From Bacteroidota bacterium (GTDB lineage Bacteria; Bacteroidota; Bacteroidia; B-17B0; Aurantibacillaceae), in NCBI GenBank assembly GCA_030684395.1, contig JAUXTT010000039.1, positions 35,872 to 99,871 on the forward strand: 64,000 bases of DNA, given 5' to 3'. The translations under genes were made by a program, and so were the position numbers. How positions within the stretch are numbered: position 1 is the stretch's first letter; each line of letters opens with the position of its first letter. Of this stretch, positions 43,763-52,703 are shown one piece after another. Below the pieces are notes generated by a model. It was not told the origin of the DNA, searched no databases, and saw only the letters and a list, made by a program, of their open reading frames with translations.

Positions 43763-44938
43763 TTAAGCCGTTGCAATAAACATACAATCAGCTTCCTTGT
43801 CAAAATTATTTATCAATTGATGTGACGATGATTGTGCCGGCATTTCACCTTCATTTTCTTTTTTGAAAACTGAACAGGTAATATAGATGAAAGGCTTTCC
43901 GGGTTTAATGTATTCCAAAGTATTTTTCACGATCTGGTTTTGTAGATCACAATAATACTCAAGTTTTTCAGGGGTGAAGAAAAACAAGTTCTCCGGTGTT
44001 CTGTGCCAGGTGCCGCTTCCACTACAAGGTGCATCGCAAATGATTCCGTCAAATTTTTTGTTTATGCTATCCTTATAACTTTCTGAATCAGCTAAGTCAA
44101 TGATTTTTGTTTCGAAATTCAGAAAGTTTGTTCGTTTAATGCGCTCTTTGTAATTTTCAAGAATGTGTTTTCTTACATCGCTCGCGAAAATATAAATGTT
44201 CTTTTCTTTACTCAATAATAAAAGACTTTTTCCGCCTGATGCAGCGCACACGTCCCACCACTGATCGTTTGCTTTTGGATGTAAAAACTCAGCGGTTTGT
44301 TGCGAACTCAGATCCTGCACTTCAAAATACCCTTTTTTCCAACTATCGAGATCGCTCAGGTTTTTGGATGAGTTTATTCTTAAAGCATTTTCATTGGACA
44401 CAACTTCTTCAAAAGCAATTTCATTTTTTTGTAAATCATGGATTACTCTTTCTCTCATGTTTCCCCACATTCTGATAAAGGTGGAAGGTTTTTGAAGGAA
44501 TGAATGGAAATATTCTTCTTTACTTAAACCATCTGAAAGCTCTATATCGAAAGGAAAAAAATTCTTCGCTTTAAAATCTTTGAAATGTTTAGCAGCATCT
44601 TTTATTCTATCCTTCACCTCTTTTTTCGGAACATAAGAATCTAATTTATTTTCACACAAAAAATAAAGGATATTATCAGAGCCAGAATTACACAGGAAAG
44701 CACCCAAAGTAATTCTTTCTTCGATCTTATCTTTAGGAAAAGTATTCCCGACTCTGAAATAAGCATACACTAACTCACTCACGTTGTTTCGGTCGCGCTT
44801 TCCATATTTACTGTGTTTTTTGAAAAAGCCTTTCAGGAATGCGTTGAGTGGAACAAATTTTTTATTCGCTTCTTCAATATATTGTTCAACAAGTTGAATG
44901 GAAGTGTTGAGGTAAAGGTTAACTACGTTTTCTTTCAT
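43763..44938 (-). CDS. RsmB/NOP2-type rRNA cytosine-5 methyltransferase
   Basis: 391 residues. An N-terminal NusB-like helical region (about 1-110) precedes a SAM-methyltransferase domain with WWDVCAASGGKSLLL (motif I), ICDAPCSGSGTWHRTPE (motif IV) and ITCSVFKKENEGE with the catalytic Cys (motif VI). These are diagnostic of m5C rRNA methyltransferases that modify 16S rRNA near position 967. Which position is modified here cannot be told from sequence. Confidence 0.9.
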   Translation of the reverse strand: MKENVVNLYLNTSIQLVEQYIEEANKKFVPLNAFLKGFFKKHSKYGKRDRNNVSELVYAYFRVGNTFPKDKIEERITLGAFLCNSGSDNILYFLCENKLDSYVPKKEVKDRIKDAAKHFKDFKAKNFFPFDIELSDGLSKEEYFHSFLQKPSTFIRMWGNMRERVIHDLQKNEIAFEEVVSNENALRINSSKNLSDLDSWKKGYFEVQDLSSQQTAEFLHPKANDQWWDVCAASGGKSLLLLSKEKNIYIFASDVRKHILENYKERIKRTNFLNFETKIIDLADSESYKDSINKKFDGIICDAPCSGSGTWHRTPENLFFFTPEKLEYYCDLQNQIVKNTLEYIKPGKPFIYITCSVFKKENEGEMPAQSSSHQLINNFDKEADCMFIATA

Positions 44939-45033
44939 TGTTTAGTAAATTGTAACCGAAAGAGAATAATGAGTCCTTCAGATATGAACATCGCAAATAT
45001 CAGTAAAAATAACTAAGTTTGATTAGAAATTAA

Positions 45034-45747
45034 ATGCATATGAATACTTTGAAACAAATTTTGCTTACTTTGTTTATCTTCTACTGCATGAATGTTTTTT
45101 CGCAAGGCAAAGTAAAGCCCACAGCTAAGGTTTATACTTTTAAAGTAAATCTTTTGGATAAGAAGGACCCGAATAACACTTTTTTTTCCGCATATACCTT
45201 TGAAGTTCCGGCTGCAAAAATGGATTCAACAAAATCAAAGCTGGACTGGTTCGGTTATGATTGGATAATTACAGACAGTGTTGCCAGAAAGATAAAACTT
45301 ACTTTCAAAGGACTTAAGGATTTAAAGTATACTATTACCGCCAAATACAATAGTGTTCCGGAAGGGACTTTAGCTAGTAAGCCCTCTGTAAAAACAAATG
45401 GTGTTTTTATCATCAGAACACTTCCTCTACCAAAATTGTATTGGGGAACTTATGAAAATGGTCAGACTATTCTGAATGCATCATTTGTTGTATCCGATAG
45501 CCTCAGGGCTGAACTTAACTGGAAGGGTGTAATTATTAACTATTCTGTTGTTAGTTACGCTTTTTCTTTTGTTGATAACAGAGGACGTGCTAACTATTAT
45601 GAGGGACCAACAGGCAAGCTTAACGAAAGCGCTGTAACTTTATTGGAGGGAGTGAAGCTTGGTGGCGCTATTATTTTTGAAGCAAAAGTAATGGATTCGG
45701 ATGGGAAGGAGTATTATTTGAATTCGAAAGTAATCCGCGGCAAATAA
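45034..45747 (+). CDS. Secreted protein resembling the GldM C-terminal domain
   Basis: 237 residues with a signal peptide (LKQILLTLFIFYCMNVFSQ). The C-terminal half has the order seen at the end of GldM, the periplasmic T9SS/gliding motor shaft: an FIIRTLPLPKLYWG strand, hydrophobic VVSYAFSF, LNESAVTLLEGVKLGGAIIFEAKV, then DSDGKEYYLNSKVIRG. There is no N-terminal GldM membrane helix or shaft region, so it is a stand-alone domain. The likely location is periplasm or outer membrane. A TAAGTTTG -7 element lies at 45014-45021. The family call rests on remembered pattern, not an alignment. Confidence 0.6.
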   Translation: MHMNTLKQILLTLFIFYCMNVFSQGKVKPTAKVYTFKVNLLDKKDPNNTFFSAYTFEVPAAKMDSTKSKLDWFGYDWIITDSVARKIKLTFKGLKDLKYTITAKYNSVPEGTLASKPSVKTNGVFIIRTLPLPKLYWGTYENGQTILNASFVVSDSLRAELNWKGVIINYSVVSYAFSFVDNRGRANYYEGPTGKLNESAVTLLEGVKLGGAIIFEAKVMDSDGKEYYLNSKVIRGK

Positions 45748-45764
45748 ACTAAAAAAGTACTTTC

Positions 45765-47438
45765 CTAAAATTGAAAATAAATAAATGGCTGCATGTCCGA
45801 CGACATAGCCTGGTACAATAAAAAAACGGAAACAACCACTGTAGCAGCCATTGCAGGAACAGGAAGATTTGCGAAGAAATTCCGGTATTTTGATTTGGTT
45901 GATTCTGGGATCCAGTGAATAAGATAACCTGCAAGTATCACTAGTAAAACAGTTTTGTATCCGGTTAAAATATTCCAGGTTAATTCCCAACCCATGTGGT
46001 TTTGCATTCGATCAAATAAAAAACCTACCGTTTCCAAATTCGCACTCCTGAACCAGATTCTCGTGAAACTGATAAAGACGAGTGTGATAAAGATCATTGT
46101 AATCCGGTAAAGTACAGATTTACTTTCATTAAACGGACTTATTTTTTGCCACAGTTTATGGATCACTAATCCTAAGCCGTTTAGCGCCCCCCAAATAATA
46201 AACATCCAACTGCTTCCATGCCATAGTCCCCCAAGCAACATTGTTACCAATAAATTCACATTTGTATTGATCACCTGTTTGAAGGATGCAAAAATGAGGG
46301 TAAATACAAACAGCAGAACAGCCACAGCAGCAAATATGAAAAATAACCACAGTTTTCCGGTTAGTAAAATAACAATACTACAAATAAGTGCAATGCATAA
46401 ATAGGATCCGACACTTCCTCTTTTGTTTCCGCCTAATGGAATGTATAAGTATTCTTTTAACCAGGAAGAAAGTGAAATGTGCCAGCGTTGCCAAAACTCA
46501 CTTGTACTTGCCGCTTTGTAAGGAGAGTTGAAATTTGTTTTGAGTCTGAATCCGAGCAATAATGCCACTCCAATAGCAATATCGGTATAACCTGAAAAGT
46601 CGGCATAGATCTGCAAAGAATATCCAAAAACTCCTAATATCACTTCTACGCCGGAGTAATAATTTGGGTTTTCGAAAATGCGATCCACATAATTCAATGC
46701 TGCATAATCGGCCAATACTTTTTTTGCAAAACCATTTAAGATCCAGAACAACGCCATGCCAAAATCATGTTTACTAAGTTTGTAAGGAAGATTGATCTGA
46801 TATAAAAACTGATGAGCTTTAACTATAGGGCCGGCAACTAAGTGTGGAAAGAAACAAACAAAGAATCCGTATTCTAAAATGTTCTTTACCGGTTGAACTT
46901 TTTCACGGTAAAGGTCAATTACATAAGATATACTTTGGAAAGTAAAGAAAGAAATTCCAACCGGAAGGATAAGTTTACCTACACTAAAACTTGTACTGAA
47001 GTAAGTATTACTGAATTGCGCATAATGATTAAAGAAAGGATAGTTGGTTCCGGCCAACTGATTAAAGCTCTCAGTAAAAAAGTATGCGTATTTGAAATAA
47101 CCCAACAGGAGCAAGTTACAGACAATGCTGATGGTGAGAAATAATTTTTTTCTTCCAATTGTTTTCGCTGATGCTATTCCTTTTCCTAAAAAGTAATCGT
47201 TGGTAATAGTGAAAAAGAGAAGGATGATAAAAAAACCACTTGTCTTGAAATAAAAGAAGAATGATACAAGTAAAAGAAAGGTGGTGCGGGCAAGGTTGTG
47301 TTTATAAACTAAAGAATAGATCAAAAGCACAATAGCAAAAAATCCCCAAAAGAACAGATGCATGAAAGTAAGCGGCTGCTCAGGGTTCCATGCAAAAATG
47401 GTTTTAAGTATTCCTATCAGATCTAATCCTTCAAGCAT
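45765..47438 (-). CDS. MBOAT-family membrane O-acyltransferase (AlgI-like)
   Basis: 557 residues, about 12 hydrophobic helices. MBOAT signatures: SISYVIDLYREK, PHLVAGPIVK, SEFWQRWHISLSSWLKEYLYIPLGG, and LLGGLWHGSSWMFIIWG with the catalytic His. It moves acyl (usually acetyl) groups across the inner membrane for transfer to an exported polysaccharide or wall polymer. It overlaps the SGNH gene upstream by one base, so the three-gene unit 50137-45765 is a coherent O-acylation module as in alg or pat systems. Confidence 0.93.
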   Translation of the reverse strand: MLEGLDLIGILKTIFAWNPEQPLTFMHLFFWGFFAIVLLIYSLVYKHNLARTTFLLLVSFFFYFKTSGFFIILLFFTITNDYFLGKGIASAKTIGRKKLFLTISIVCNLLLLGYFKYAYFFTESFNQLAGTNYPFFNHYAQFSNTYFSTSFSVGKLILPVGISFFTFQSISYVIDLYREKVQPVKNILEYGFFVCFFPHLVAGPIVKAHQFLYQINLPYKLSKHDFGMALFWILNGFAKKVLADYAALNYVDRIFENPNYYSGVEVILGVFGYSLQIYADFSGYTDIAIGVALLLGFRLKTNFNSPYKAASTSEFWQRWHISLSSWLKEYLYIPLGGNKRGSVGSYLCIALICSIVILLTGKLWLFFIFAAVAVLLFVFTLIFASFKQVINTNVNLLVTMLLGGLWHGSSWMFIIWGALNGLGLVIHKLWQKISPFNESKSVLYRITMIFITLVFISFTRIWFRSANLETVGFLFDRMQNHMGWELTWNILTGYKTVLLVILAGYLIHWIPESTKSKYRNFFANLPVPAMAATVVVSVFLLYQAMSSDMQPFIYFQF

Positions 47439-48649
47439 TATTTGTTCAGTGTTGAATTGGTTTTATAGCTTTTCATAATTGCATCATACATTAATGAAGC
47501 TAAAATTTTATATCCTTTTGGGCTAAAATGAACTTTATCTCTAGCCGCAAGTTTTACTTTGTACCATTGGGTCATACTCTTGTATCCACCCATTACTCCA
47601 AAAAGATCCCACACTGCTAGGTTTCTTTTTTGTGCTAATTCAAAAATGGCATCGTCTCCCAACATTGTTTTTTTGTTAGGTGTCTTTTTACGGATGTAAT
47701 TATCACTGATGGTAGTAAATAAAATGGCACAATCGGGAGCGGCTTGTTTTACAAAGGTTACCAGCGAATCGTAATGCGCCATGTAGTCGGAAGCTTTGAA
47801 GTTTGGACCGTGTACATCATTAACACCCAATGAAAAAATTACCAGATCAGGTTGTAAAGTTCTTAATTGAGTTACAAAATTTTCACAACGAAGGAATGAT
47901 TCTGTTGATGCACCGTTAACTCCCATAGTTGCATAATACACGCCGGGATTATCGTTTTCCAAACTAAAGCCATACAATGCAAAGTCTTTTTGCATTGTGT
48001 CTTGTCTCAACAGGTCGAAACAAACACTATCCATTGGATTATCGAATGTGTAAAGGGTGTATCCTTCATTTTCATTATCAAAACGCTTGTATGGGACAGG
48101 AATTTCTCTTTTCACCGAGAAGTGAAAACTCTTATTAAAATTATGATATACTTTTATTTTGGTGAAATTCTTTAAGTGCTCATTAGGTTGAATTTTTAGG
48201 GTAAAATAATTAGCGCTATCGTTTGTAACTACGGCAATTCCTGAGACACCAAGTGGAGTGCATTTTTCCTGCTGAATACACCTGCAACGTTTCCATACTC
48301 CGTTTGATGATGTTTTAAAGGAATGCGGGCTATTGGTTTTTCCTAATTTGAATGGAAATGCAAACATTCCACCTCCTTCATAATTTCCAAGATCCTGAAA
48401 TTTATCGTGCATAGCTTCGGTCCAGATACCCGCTTGTATATGAGATCCGCCAATGTGTACAACAGATACTTTTTTTCTATCCCCGTTTTTTAAATCATCC
48501 AGCTTTTTATAAAAACCCATCATATTCGAACTGTCTTTCGAAAAAATGAGTTGGTTTTTACTGTAATTAATAAATGGGTACTTCAATGTATCCTGTGCAA
48601 ACCCAGCAATAGTTAACACACACAACGCTATTCTTATAATCCTCTTCAT
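47438..48649 (-). CDS. Periplasmic SGNH/GDSL-like protein of the O-acylation module
   Basis: 403 residues with a signal peptide (MKRIIRIALCVLTIAGFAQ). SGNH blocks: HIGGSHIQAG (Ser nucleophile in a GGSHIQ variant of GDS), the glycine of block II, VIFSLGVNDVHG (Asn), and DKVHFSPKGY (catalytic Asp-x-x-His). Such proteins act like AlgJ/AlgX or PatB, taking acyl groups delivered by the MBOAT partner or removing them from polysaccharide. It is translationally coupled to the MBOAT gene. Confidence 0.85.
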   Translation of the reverse strand: MKRIIRIALCVLTIAGFAQDTLKYPFINYSKNQLIFSKDSSNMMGFYKKLDDLKNGDRKKVSVVHIGGSHIQAGIWTEAMHDKFQDLGNYEGGGMFAFPFKLGKTNSPHSFKTSSNGVWKRCRCIQQEKCTPLGVSGIAVVTNDSANYFTLKIQPNEHLKNFTKIKVYHNFNKSFHFSVKREIPVPYKRFDNENEGYTLYTFDNPMDSVCFDLLRQDTMQKDFALYGFSLENDNPGVYYATMGVNGASTESFLRCENFVTQLRTLQPDLVIFSLGVNDVHGPNFKASDYMAHYDSLVTFVKQAAPDCAILFTTISDNYIRKKTPNKKTMLGDDAIFELAQKRNLAVWDLFGVMGGYKSMTQWYKVKLAARDKVHFSPKGYKILASLMYDAIMKSYKTNSTLNK

Positions 48650-48652
48650 TTT

Positions 48653-50137
48653 CTATTGCTTTGTTTTTACGTATTCATTGTAATCATTAATAATTGCTGA
48701 GTAAAGGATGGTGGCAATTTTTCTTGCACCTCCCGAACTGAAATGAATATAATCCTTTGCAGCAATTCCTGCTTCCACCCAGCTCACCATACTATTCTTT
48801 CCACCCATGCAAGTGTACATATCAAAAAAGGCCGAATTGGTGTTAAATGCGGCTTGTCTTAATGCTTCATTTAAATCTTCCAGTTGTGGGTGTGTAACAT
48901 ATTCTGTTTCTTGTTTCACACTCATATCGGCAGGCCCAATTACCAAAACGCTTGCATCCGGCACCATTTTTTTCAAAGTACGAATTTGTGATTCTAACCA
49001 CTTCCCAAAATTATCACACTGTTTTTTATCCTTAATTGCAGGTAATGCATTTCCACCGAACTGAAGAATAAACAACTTTACTTTCATATCAGAACAAAAT
49101 GCTTGTAGTTGCCCGTAATTTATTTGATTGAAAAATGTGCCCGAACTTCCTCTTAATCCAAAGTTATCTACCATCACGCCCCCGCCTTGTTCAAGAGACA
49201 TACCATAAATATCAGGGCTATCCTTTCCTTTGAACTTCATTTCGAAGGAAGGAGGGTTTCCGTTTGCCGCAAATTGTTTAATGTTAAATGAGCCTCCAAT
49301 GTTTAAACTATCACTTTCTGCTAAAGCGCCATTGTTGTAAAATTCAATTGCCGTTTTGTATTGAGCGTTTCCGTAATACAGTTTCACTTTAGAGTATGAG
49401 GCAAGATTAGATCCCCCATTTTTGTTAGTTACTACCTTAAGCCAAGCCTCATTTATTTTAGAAGAATCGTTTAATTGTTTGTAAGGAAGAAAGCGGGAAA
49501 AACTTGCAGCAGCTCCAAAATTCGTATGCTTTACTCTTTTATCTTTTCCGGTAAAAATCGCATACCGATCCCAATTATCACTCCATGTTTGCCGTTGAGC
49601 TACAGATGGCGCCACAGGAATAGCCGAAATAAATCCTTGCCCGCCGCCACCAAACTGAGCCTGTAGTTTAGAACGTAAAAAATCAGAGATCCTGTCGCCT
49701 TCAATTTGTGAATCCCCATAATGAAAAATATGAATTGCCTTAGAAGAGTTGATCTCAGAAGTAAGTGCCTTGAAAAAATTATTCATGGCGGTTTTGTCAT
49801 TGTTTTTATATTCTAAAGGGGTTACTAGTTTTAAGGAAGGGTCTTTTACTTCACCGTGAGTTTCGTTTGGTGTAGTATCGTTTGCAATACTATCGGTTTT
49901 TAAAATAAGACTTATTGCAGTGGTATCAACTACAATCGTATCATTCACTTCAAGGATTTTGCTGATGTCGATTTTTTCCTGTTTACTTTCAAAGAGAGAA
50001 GTAAAGGTGGGGAATTTTAATTCCATGTTTCCTCCAAGTTTTACCCCATCTTTCGGAAATACAAAACTGATTAACCCCAAAACGGCAAAAGACGAAATGG
50101 AAAAGAGTAAAGTATGTAATGGTTTGAAGTCCTTCAT
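48653..50137 (-). CDS. Membrane-anchored SGNH/GDSL-like protein
   Basis: 494 residues. One N-terminal transmembrane helix (LLFSISSFAVLGLISFVFP), a linker, then an SGNH fold with HYGDSQIEGDR (Ser), FILQFGGNALP (Asn) and DYIHFSSGGARKIA (Asp-x-x-His). About 4 bp separate it from the next SGNH gene, and it is the first gene of the O-acylation operon. A second, differently anchored SGNH protein beside the first suggests divided roles such as acceptor binding and transfer. Confidence 0.85.
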   Translation of the reverse strand: MKDFKPLHTLLFSISSFAVLGLISFVFPKDGVKLGGNMELKFPTFTSLFESKQEKIDISKILEVNDTIVVDTTAISLILKTDSIANDTTPNETHGEVKDPSLKLVTPLEYKNNDKTAMNNFFKALTSEINSSKAIHIFHYGDSQIEGDRISDFLRSKLQAQFGGGGQGFISAIPVAPSVAQRQTWSDNWDRYAIFTGKDKRVKHTNFGAAASFSRFLPYKQLNDSSKINEAWLKVVTNKNGGSNLASYSKVKLYYGNAQYKTAIEFYNNGALAESDSLNIGGSFNIKQFAANGNPPSFEMKFKGKDSPDIYGMSLEQGGGVMVDNFGLRGSSGTFFNQINYGQLQAFCSDMKVKLFILQFGGNALPAIKDKKQCDNFGKWLESQIRTLKKMVPDASVLVIGPADMSVKQETEYVTHPQLEDLNEALRQAAFNTNSAFFDMYTCMGGKNSMVSWVEAGIAAKDYIHFSSGGARKIATILYSAIINDYNEYVKTKQ

Positions 50138-50279
50138 TTTATAAACCTTAATGATACAGAATTAAGTAAAATCAACGTTTGGGCACATAAATACTTTTTC
50201 ACAACCGACTTTTAATTAAACTGAGAGGAAATAAAGCCAAAAACTGATCAAATGAAGGATAGTATTGGTCTGATTCTTG

Positions 50280-50287
50280 TATATTTG
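50280..50287 (+). promoter_or_regulatory. -7 promoter element of the DUF4783-nadC unit
   Basis: Perfect TATATTTG 16 bp before the ATG at 50303. The nearest TTG is only 12 bp upstream, so the -33 is not convincing. Confidence 0.4.
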
Positions 50288-50302
50288 GTGTAAAATTAAG
50301 TC

Positions 50303-50695
50303 ATGAAGACCATTGTTTTATTTCTGTCGTTTTTTATGAATGTGTTGGGAGGAGACCCATTTCTGGATGTGAGCACTGAAGTGTTGGATGCGATTAAACA
50401 AGGAAATGCCACAGCTATTGCAAAACATTTTAATGATAAGATCGATTTGAAGATCCTGGATCAGGAAGATGTTTATAGCAAGGCGCAGGCAGAATTGGTT
50501 CTAAAGGATTTTTTTGCCAAACATCCGGTGAAGAATTTTGTGGAAAGTCACAGCAGTAATGCAAAGTCAGCCAATCAGTTTGTGGTAGGGACACTAACTA
50601 CCACCAAAGGAAAATACAGAGTTTCATTTTTATTGAAGAAGTTTGGAGATCGTTTTTTAATTTCGCAGTTCAGAATAGAAAACGACAATGACTAA
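50303..50695 (+). CDS. DUF4783 family secreted protein
   Basis: 130 residues, signal peptide (MKTIVLFLSFFMNVLGG) then a compact NTF2-like-looking domain: VLDAIKQGNATAIAKHFND, IDLKILDQEDVYSKAQAELVLKDFF and RVSFLLKKFGDRFLISQFRIE. I recognise this as the DUF4783 pattern found in Bacteroidota, often directly before nadC. It overlaps nadC by 8 bp. Function unknown; the link with NAD synthesis may be only positional. Confidence 0.8.
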   Translation: MKTIVLFLSFFMNVLGGDPFLDVSTEVLDAIKQGNATAIAKHFNDKIDLKILDQEDVYSKAQAELVLKDFFAKHPVKNFVESHSSNAKSANQFVVGTLTTTKGKYRVSFLLKKFGDRFLISQFRIENDND

Positions 50696-51560
50696 TACAT
50701 ACATTCGCCAGCACGCAAAGCATTTTAATTTCAAGCAATTTATAATCGACGCATTTCACGAAGATGTGGGAGATGGAGATCATACTTCTCTCTCAACTAT
50801 TCCTGCTTCTCATAAAGGGAAGATGCGTTTGCTCGTGAAAGAAGACGGCATACTTGCAGGTGTTGAAGCTGCTAAAGAAATTTTTAAAATCACCGATAAG
50901 TCTTTTCGTTTTAAAGAATTGATAAAAGACGGAACGCGTGTAAAAAAAGGTGATGTTGCTTTTGAAGTTACAGGCAATTCGCAAAAACTACTTACTACCG
51001 AACGTTTGGTGCTGAACATCATGCAGCGAATGAGTGGTATTGCAACTCACACCGATCAGTTACAACAACTGTGTAAAGGAACAAAAGCAAAAGTAATTGA
51101 CACACGTAAAACGACCCCCGGATTTCGTTTTTTTGAAAAATGGGCTGTGGTTATTGGTGGCGGGGCAAATCATCGTTATGGTTTGTTTGATATGATTTTA
51201 GTAAAAGATAATCACATTGATTTTGCAGGTGGAATTACCAAAGCTATTGATGCAGTTTATGCTTATCAAAAAAAAACAAAGAAAAAATTAAAGATCGAAA
51301 TTGAAGTTCGTTCTTTGGAAGATATTAAGGAAGTATTGAAGAGAGGTGGAGTAGACAGAATCCTGATTGACAACTTCACTCCTGCACAAACAAAAAAGGC
51401 AATTGAACTCATCAATCGTAAATTTCAAACCGAATCTTCCGGTGGAATAAACAAAGCTACTATTCGTAAATATGCAGAAACAGGAGTTGATTTTATTTCT
51501 GTAGGTGCGCTTACTCATCATGTAAGTAGTTTAGATTTAAGCTTGAAGGCGGTGAAGTAA
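50688..51560 (+). CDS. nadC: Nicotinate-nucleotide pyrophosphorylase (carboxylating)
   Basis: 290 residues, full length. DVGDGDHTSLSTIP N-terminal substrate lid, LNIMQRMSGIATHT, DTRKTTPGFRFFEKWAV, GGGANHRYGLFDMILVKDNHI, and IEIEVRSLED active-site segments are all present. It converts quinolinate plus PRPP to nicotinate mononucleotide, the last dedicated step of de novo NAD synthesis. nadA and nadB are not in the window. Confidence 0.96.
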   Translation: MTNTYIRQHAKHFNFKQFIIDAFHEDVGDGDHTSLSTIPASHKGKMRLLVKEDGILAGVEAAKEIFKITDKSFRFKELIKDGTRVKKGDVAFEVTGNSQKLLTTERLVLNIMQRMSGIATHTDQLQQLCKGTKAKVIDTRKTTPGFRFFEKWAVVIGGGANHRYGLFDMILVKDNHIDFAGGITKAIDAVYAYQKKTKKKLKIEIEVRSLEDIKEVLKRGGVDRILIDNFTPAQTKKAIELINRKFQTESSGGINKATIRKYAETGVDFISVGALTHHVSSLDLSLKAVK

Positions 51561-51952
51561 GTTTTACCACGGGTTGCACAAATGATTTGTGGTGATTTTT
51601 TTAAATTCATAAACCAAGAAATAATCCACGTCATTCGCAAAATCTGCGACTAATTTCCATCATATTTATATCTCAATTTTATTCCCATGAACAAAAATCA
51701 GTCCTTCAGTGGTAATATAAAAACGGATATACATCTACAGAAACTCCCATTACATTGAGAGCTACGGCTATGAAAGCAAGGGAGAGCCCGTCTGTCTGCC
51801 CGACATGGAAAGAAGAATAATCAACTTTAGAAGATTTGAGTAAGAACATCATAGTAAGGTAAGTTGGAAGAGGCGTTGCAAAACAAGTAATCGAGACTTG
51901 CCTGGAATTATTGAACTTGGGCGAAACCGCAGAAAGAAAAGAGTTTGTGGTT
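51561..51952. other. Intergenic region with unexplained higher-GC segment
   Basis: 392 bp between nadC and the LytTR regulator. Just after nadC, a CACAA/TTGTG hairpin (51577-51591) followed by a T run near 51595-51602 may terminate nadC. From about 51720 to 51950 the composition shifts to more G and C. On the minus strand an 86-codon frame (TTG start at 51966, stop at 51706) spans it and uses codons rarer elsewhere (TCG, CCC, CTC, GTC). I do not recognise a family; it may be a gene remnant or a structured RNA. Confidence 0.3.
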
Positions 51953-52699
51953 TTAAGCTCTGTCAAACAATTTTAAAAACTCCTCTTTTTTACGAATAGA
52001 AACATCAACAAGCTTATCATTGCTCATGATCACCTGTCCATCTCCACGCATATATTTTTTTATGTAATTAAGATTGATCAGCCATGATTTATGACACCTG
52101 AAAAAATTCTGATGGCTCAATAATTCTTCAAACTCACCAAGGTTTTTGGAAGAAACAATTTTATCACCTTTGTTGGTAAACATATTGGTGTATTTACCGT
52201 CGCCTTCAAAATAAAGAATATCTGAAGTGTTTATGAAAAAGTATCCATCTGATGTAGGAACGGCTATTTTATTTAGGACCTGAGATGCGTTCCCGGCATT
52301 TTCAAGCAATACATCCACTTTTTTCTGATTCAGTTCTCTATTCACTGTGCGTTTGAATTTATCAACTGCATTCATCAGTTCAACCGGATCTATTGGTTTA
52401 AGAAGATATTCAAGACAGGATGTTTTGATCGCTTGTAAGGCATATTTTTCATGAGCAGTGCAAAAAACGACATGGAAATTGGCATTGGGGAAGGATTCGA
52501 ATAATTTAAAACCGAGATGATTTTTTAATTCAACATCTAAAAATACCAGCTCGGGTTTTTTTTCACGGATCAAATTTATTCCTTCAGGTAAGCTACCTGC
52601 CATTCCAAGTAGTTCAACCTGAGGACAAAATTCTTTTAATAATAAACTTAGTGCTTCCCGGCAAGAGCTTTCGTCATCTATAAGTACTGCTCTGATCAT
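51953..52699 (-). CDS. LytTR-family response regulator
   Basis: 248 residues. Receiver domain (acidic D8/D9, phosphoacceptor Asp55 in VFLDVEL, Lys in LLKPIDP) and a C-terminal LytTR DNA-binding domain (YFINTSDILYFEGDGKYTNMFT, NFFRCHKSWLIN, SIRKKEEFLKLF). It is encoded 4 bp after the sensor gene and is its obvious partner. Confidence 0.95.
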   Translation of the reverse strand: MIRAVLIDDESSCREALSLLLKEFCPQVELLGMAGSLPEGINLIREKKPELVFLDVELKNHLGFKLFESFPNANFHVVFCTAHEKYALQAIKTSCLEYLLKPIDPVELMNAVDKFKRTVNRELNQKKVDVLLENAGNASQVLNKIAVPTSDGYFFINTSDILYFEGDGKYTNMFTNKGDKIVSSKNLGEFEELLSHQNFFRCHKSWLINLNYIKKYMRGDGQVIMSNDKLVDVSIRKKEEFLKLFDRA

Positions 52700-52703
52700 G
52701 ATG

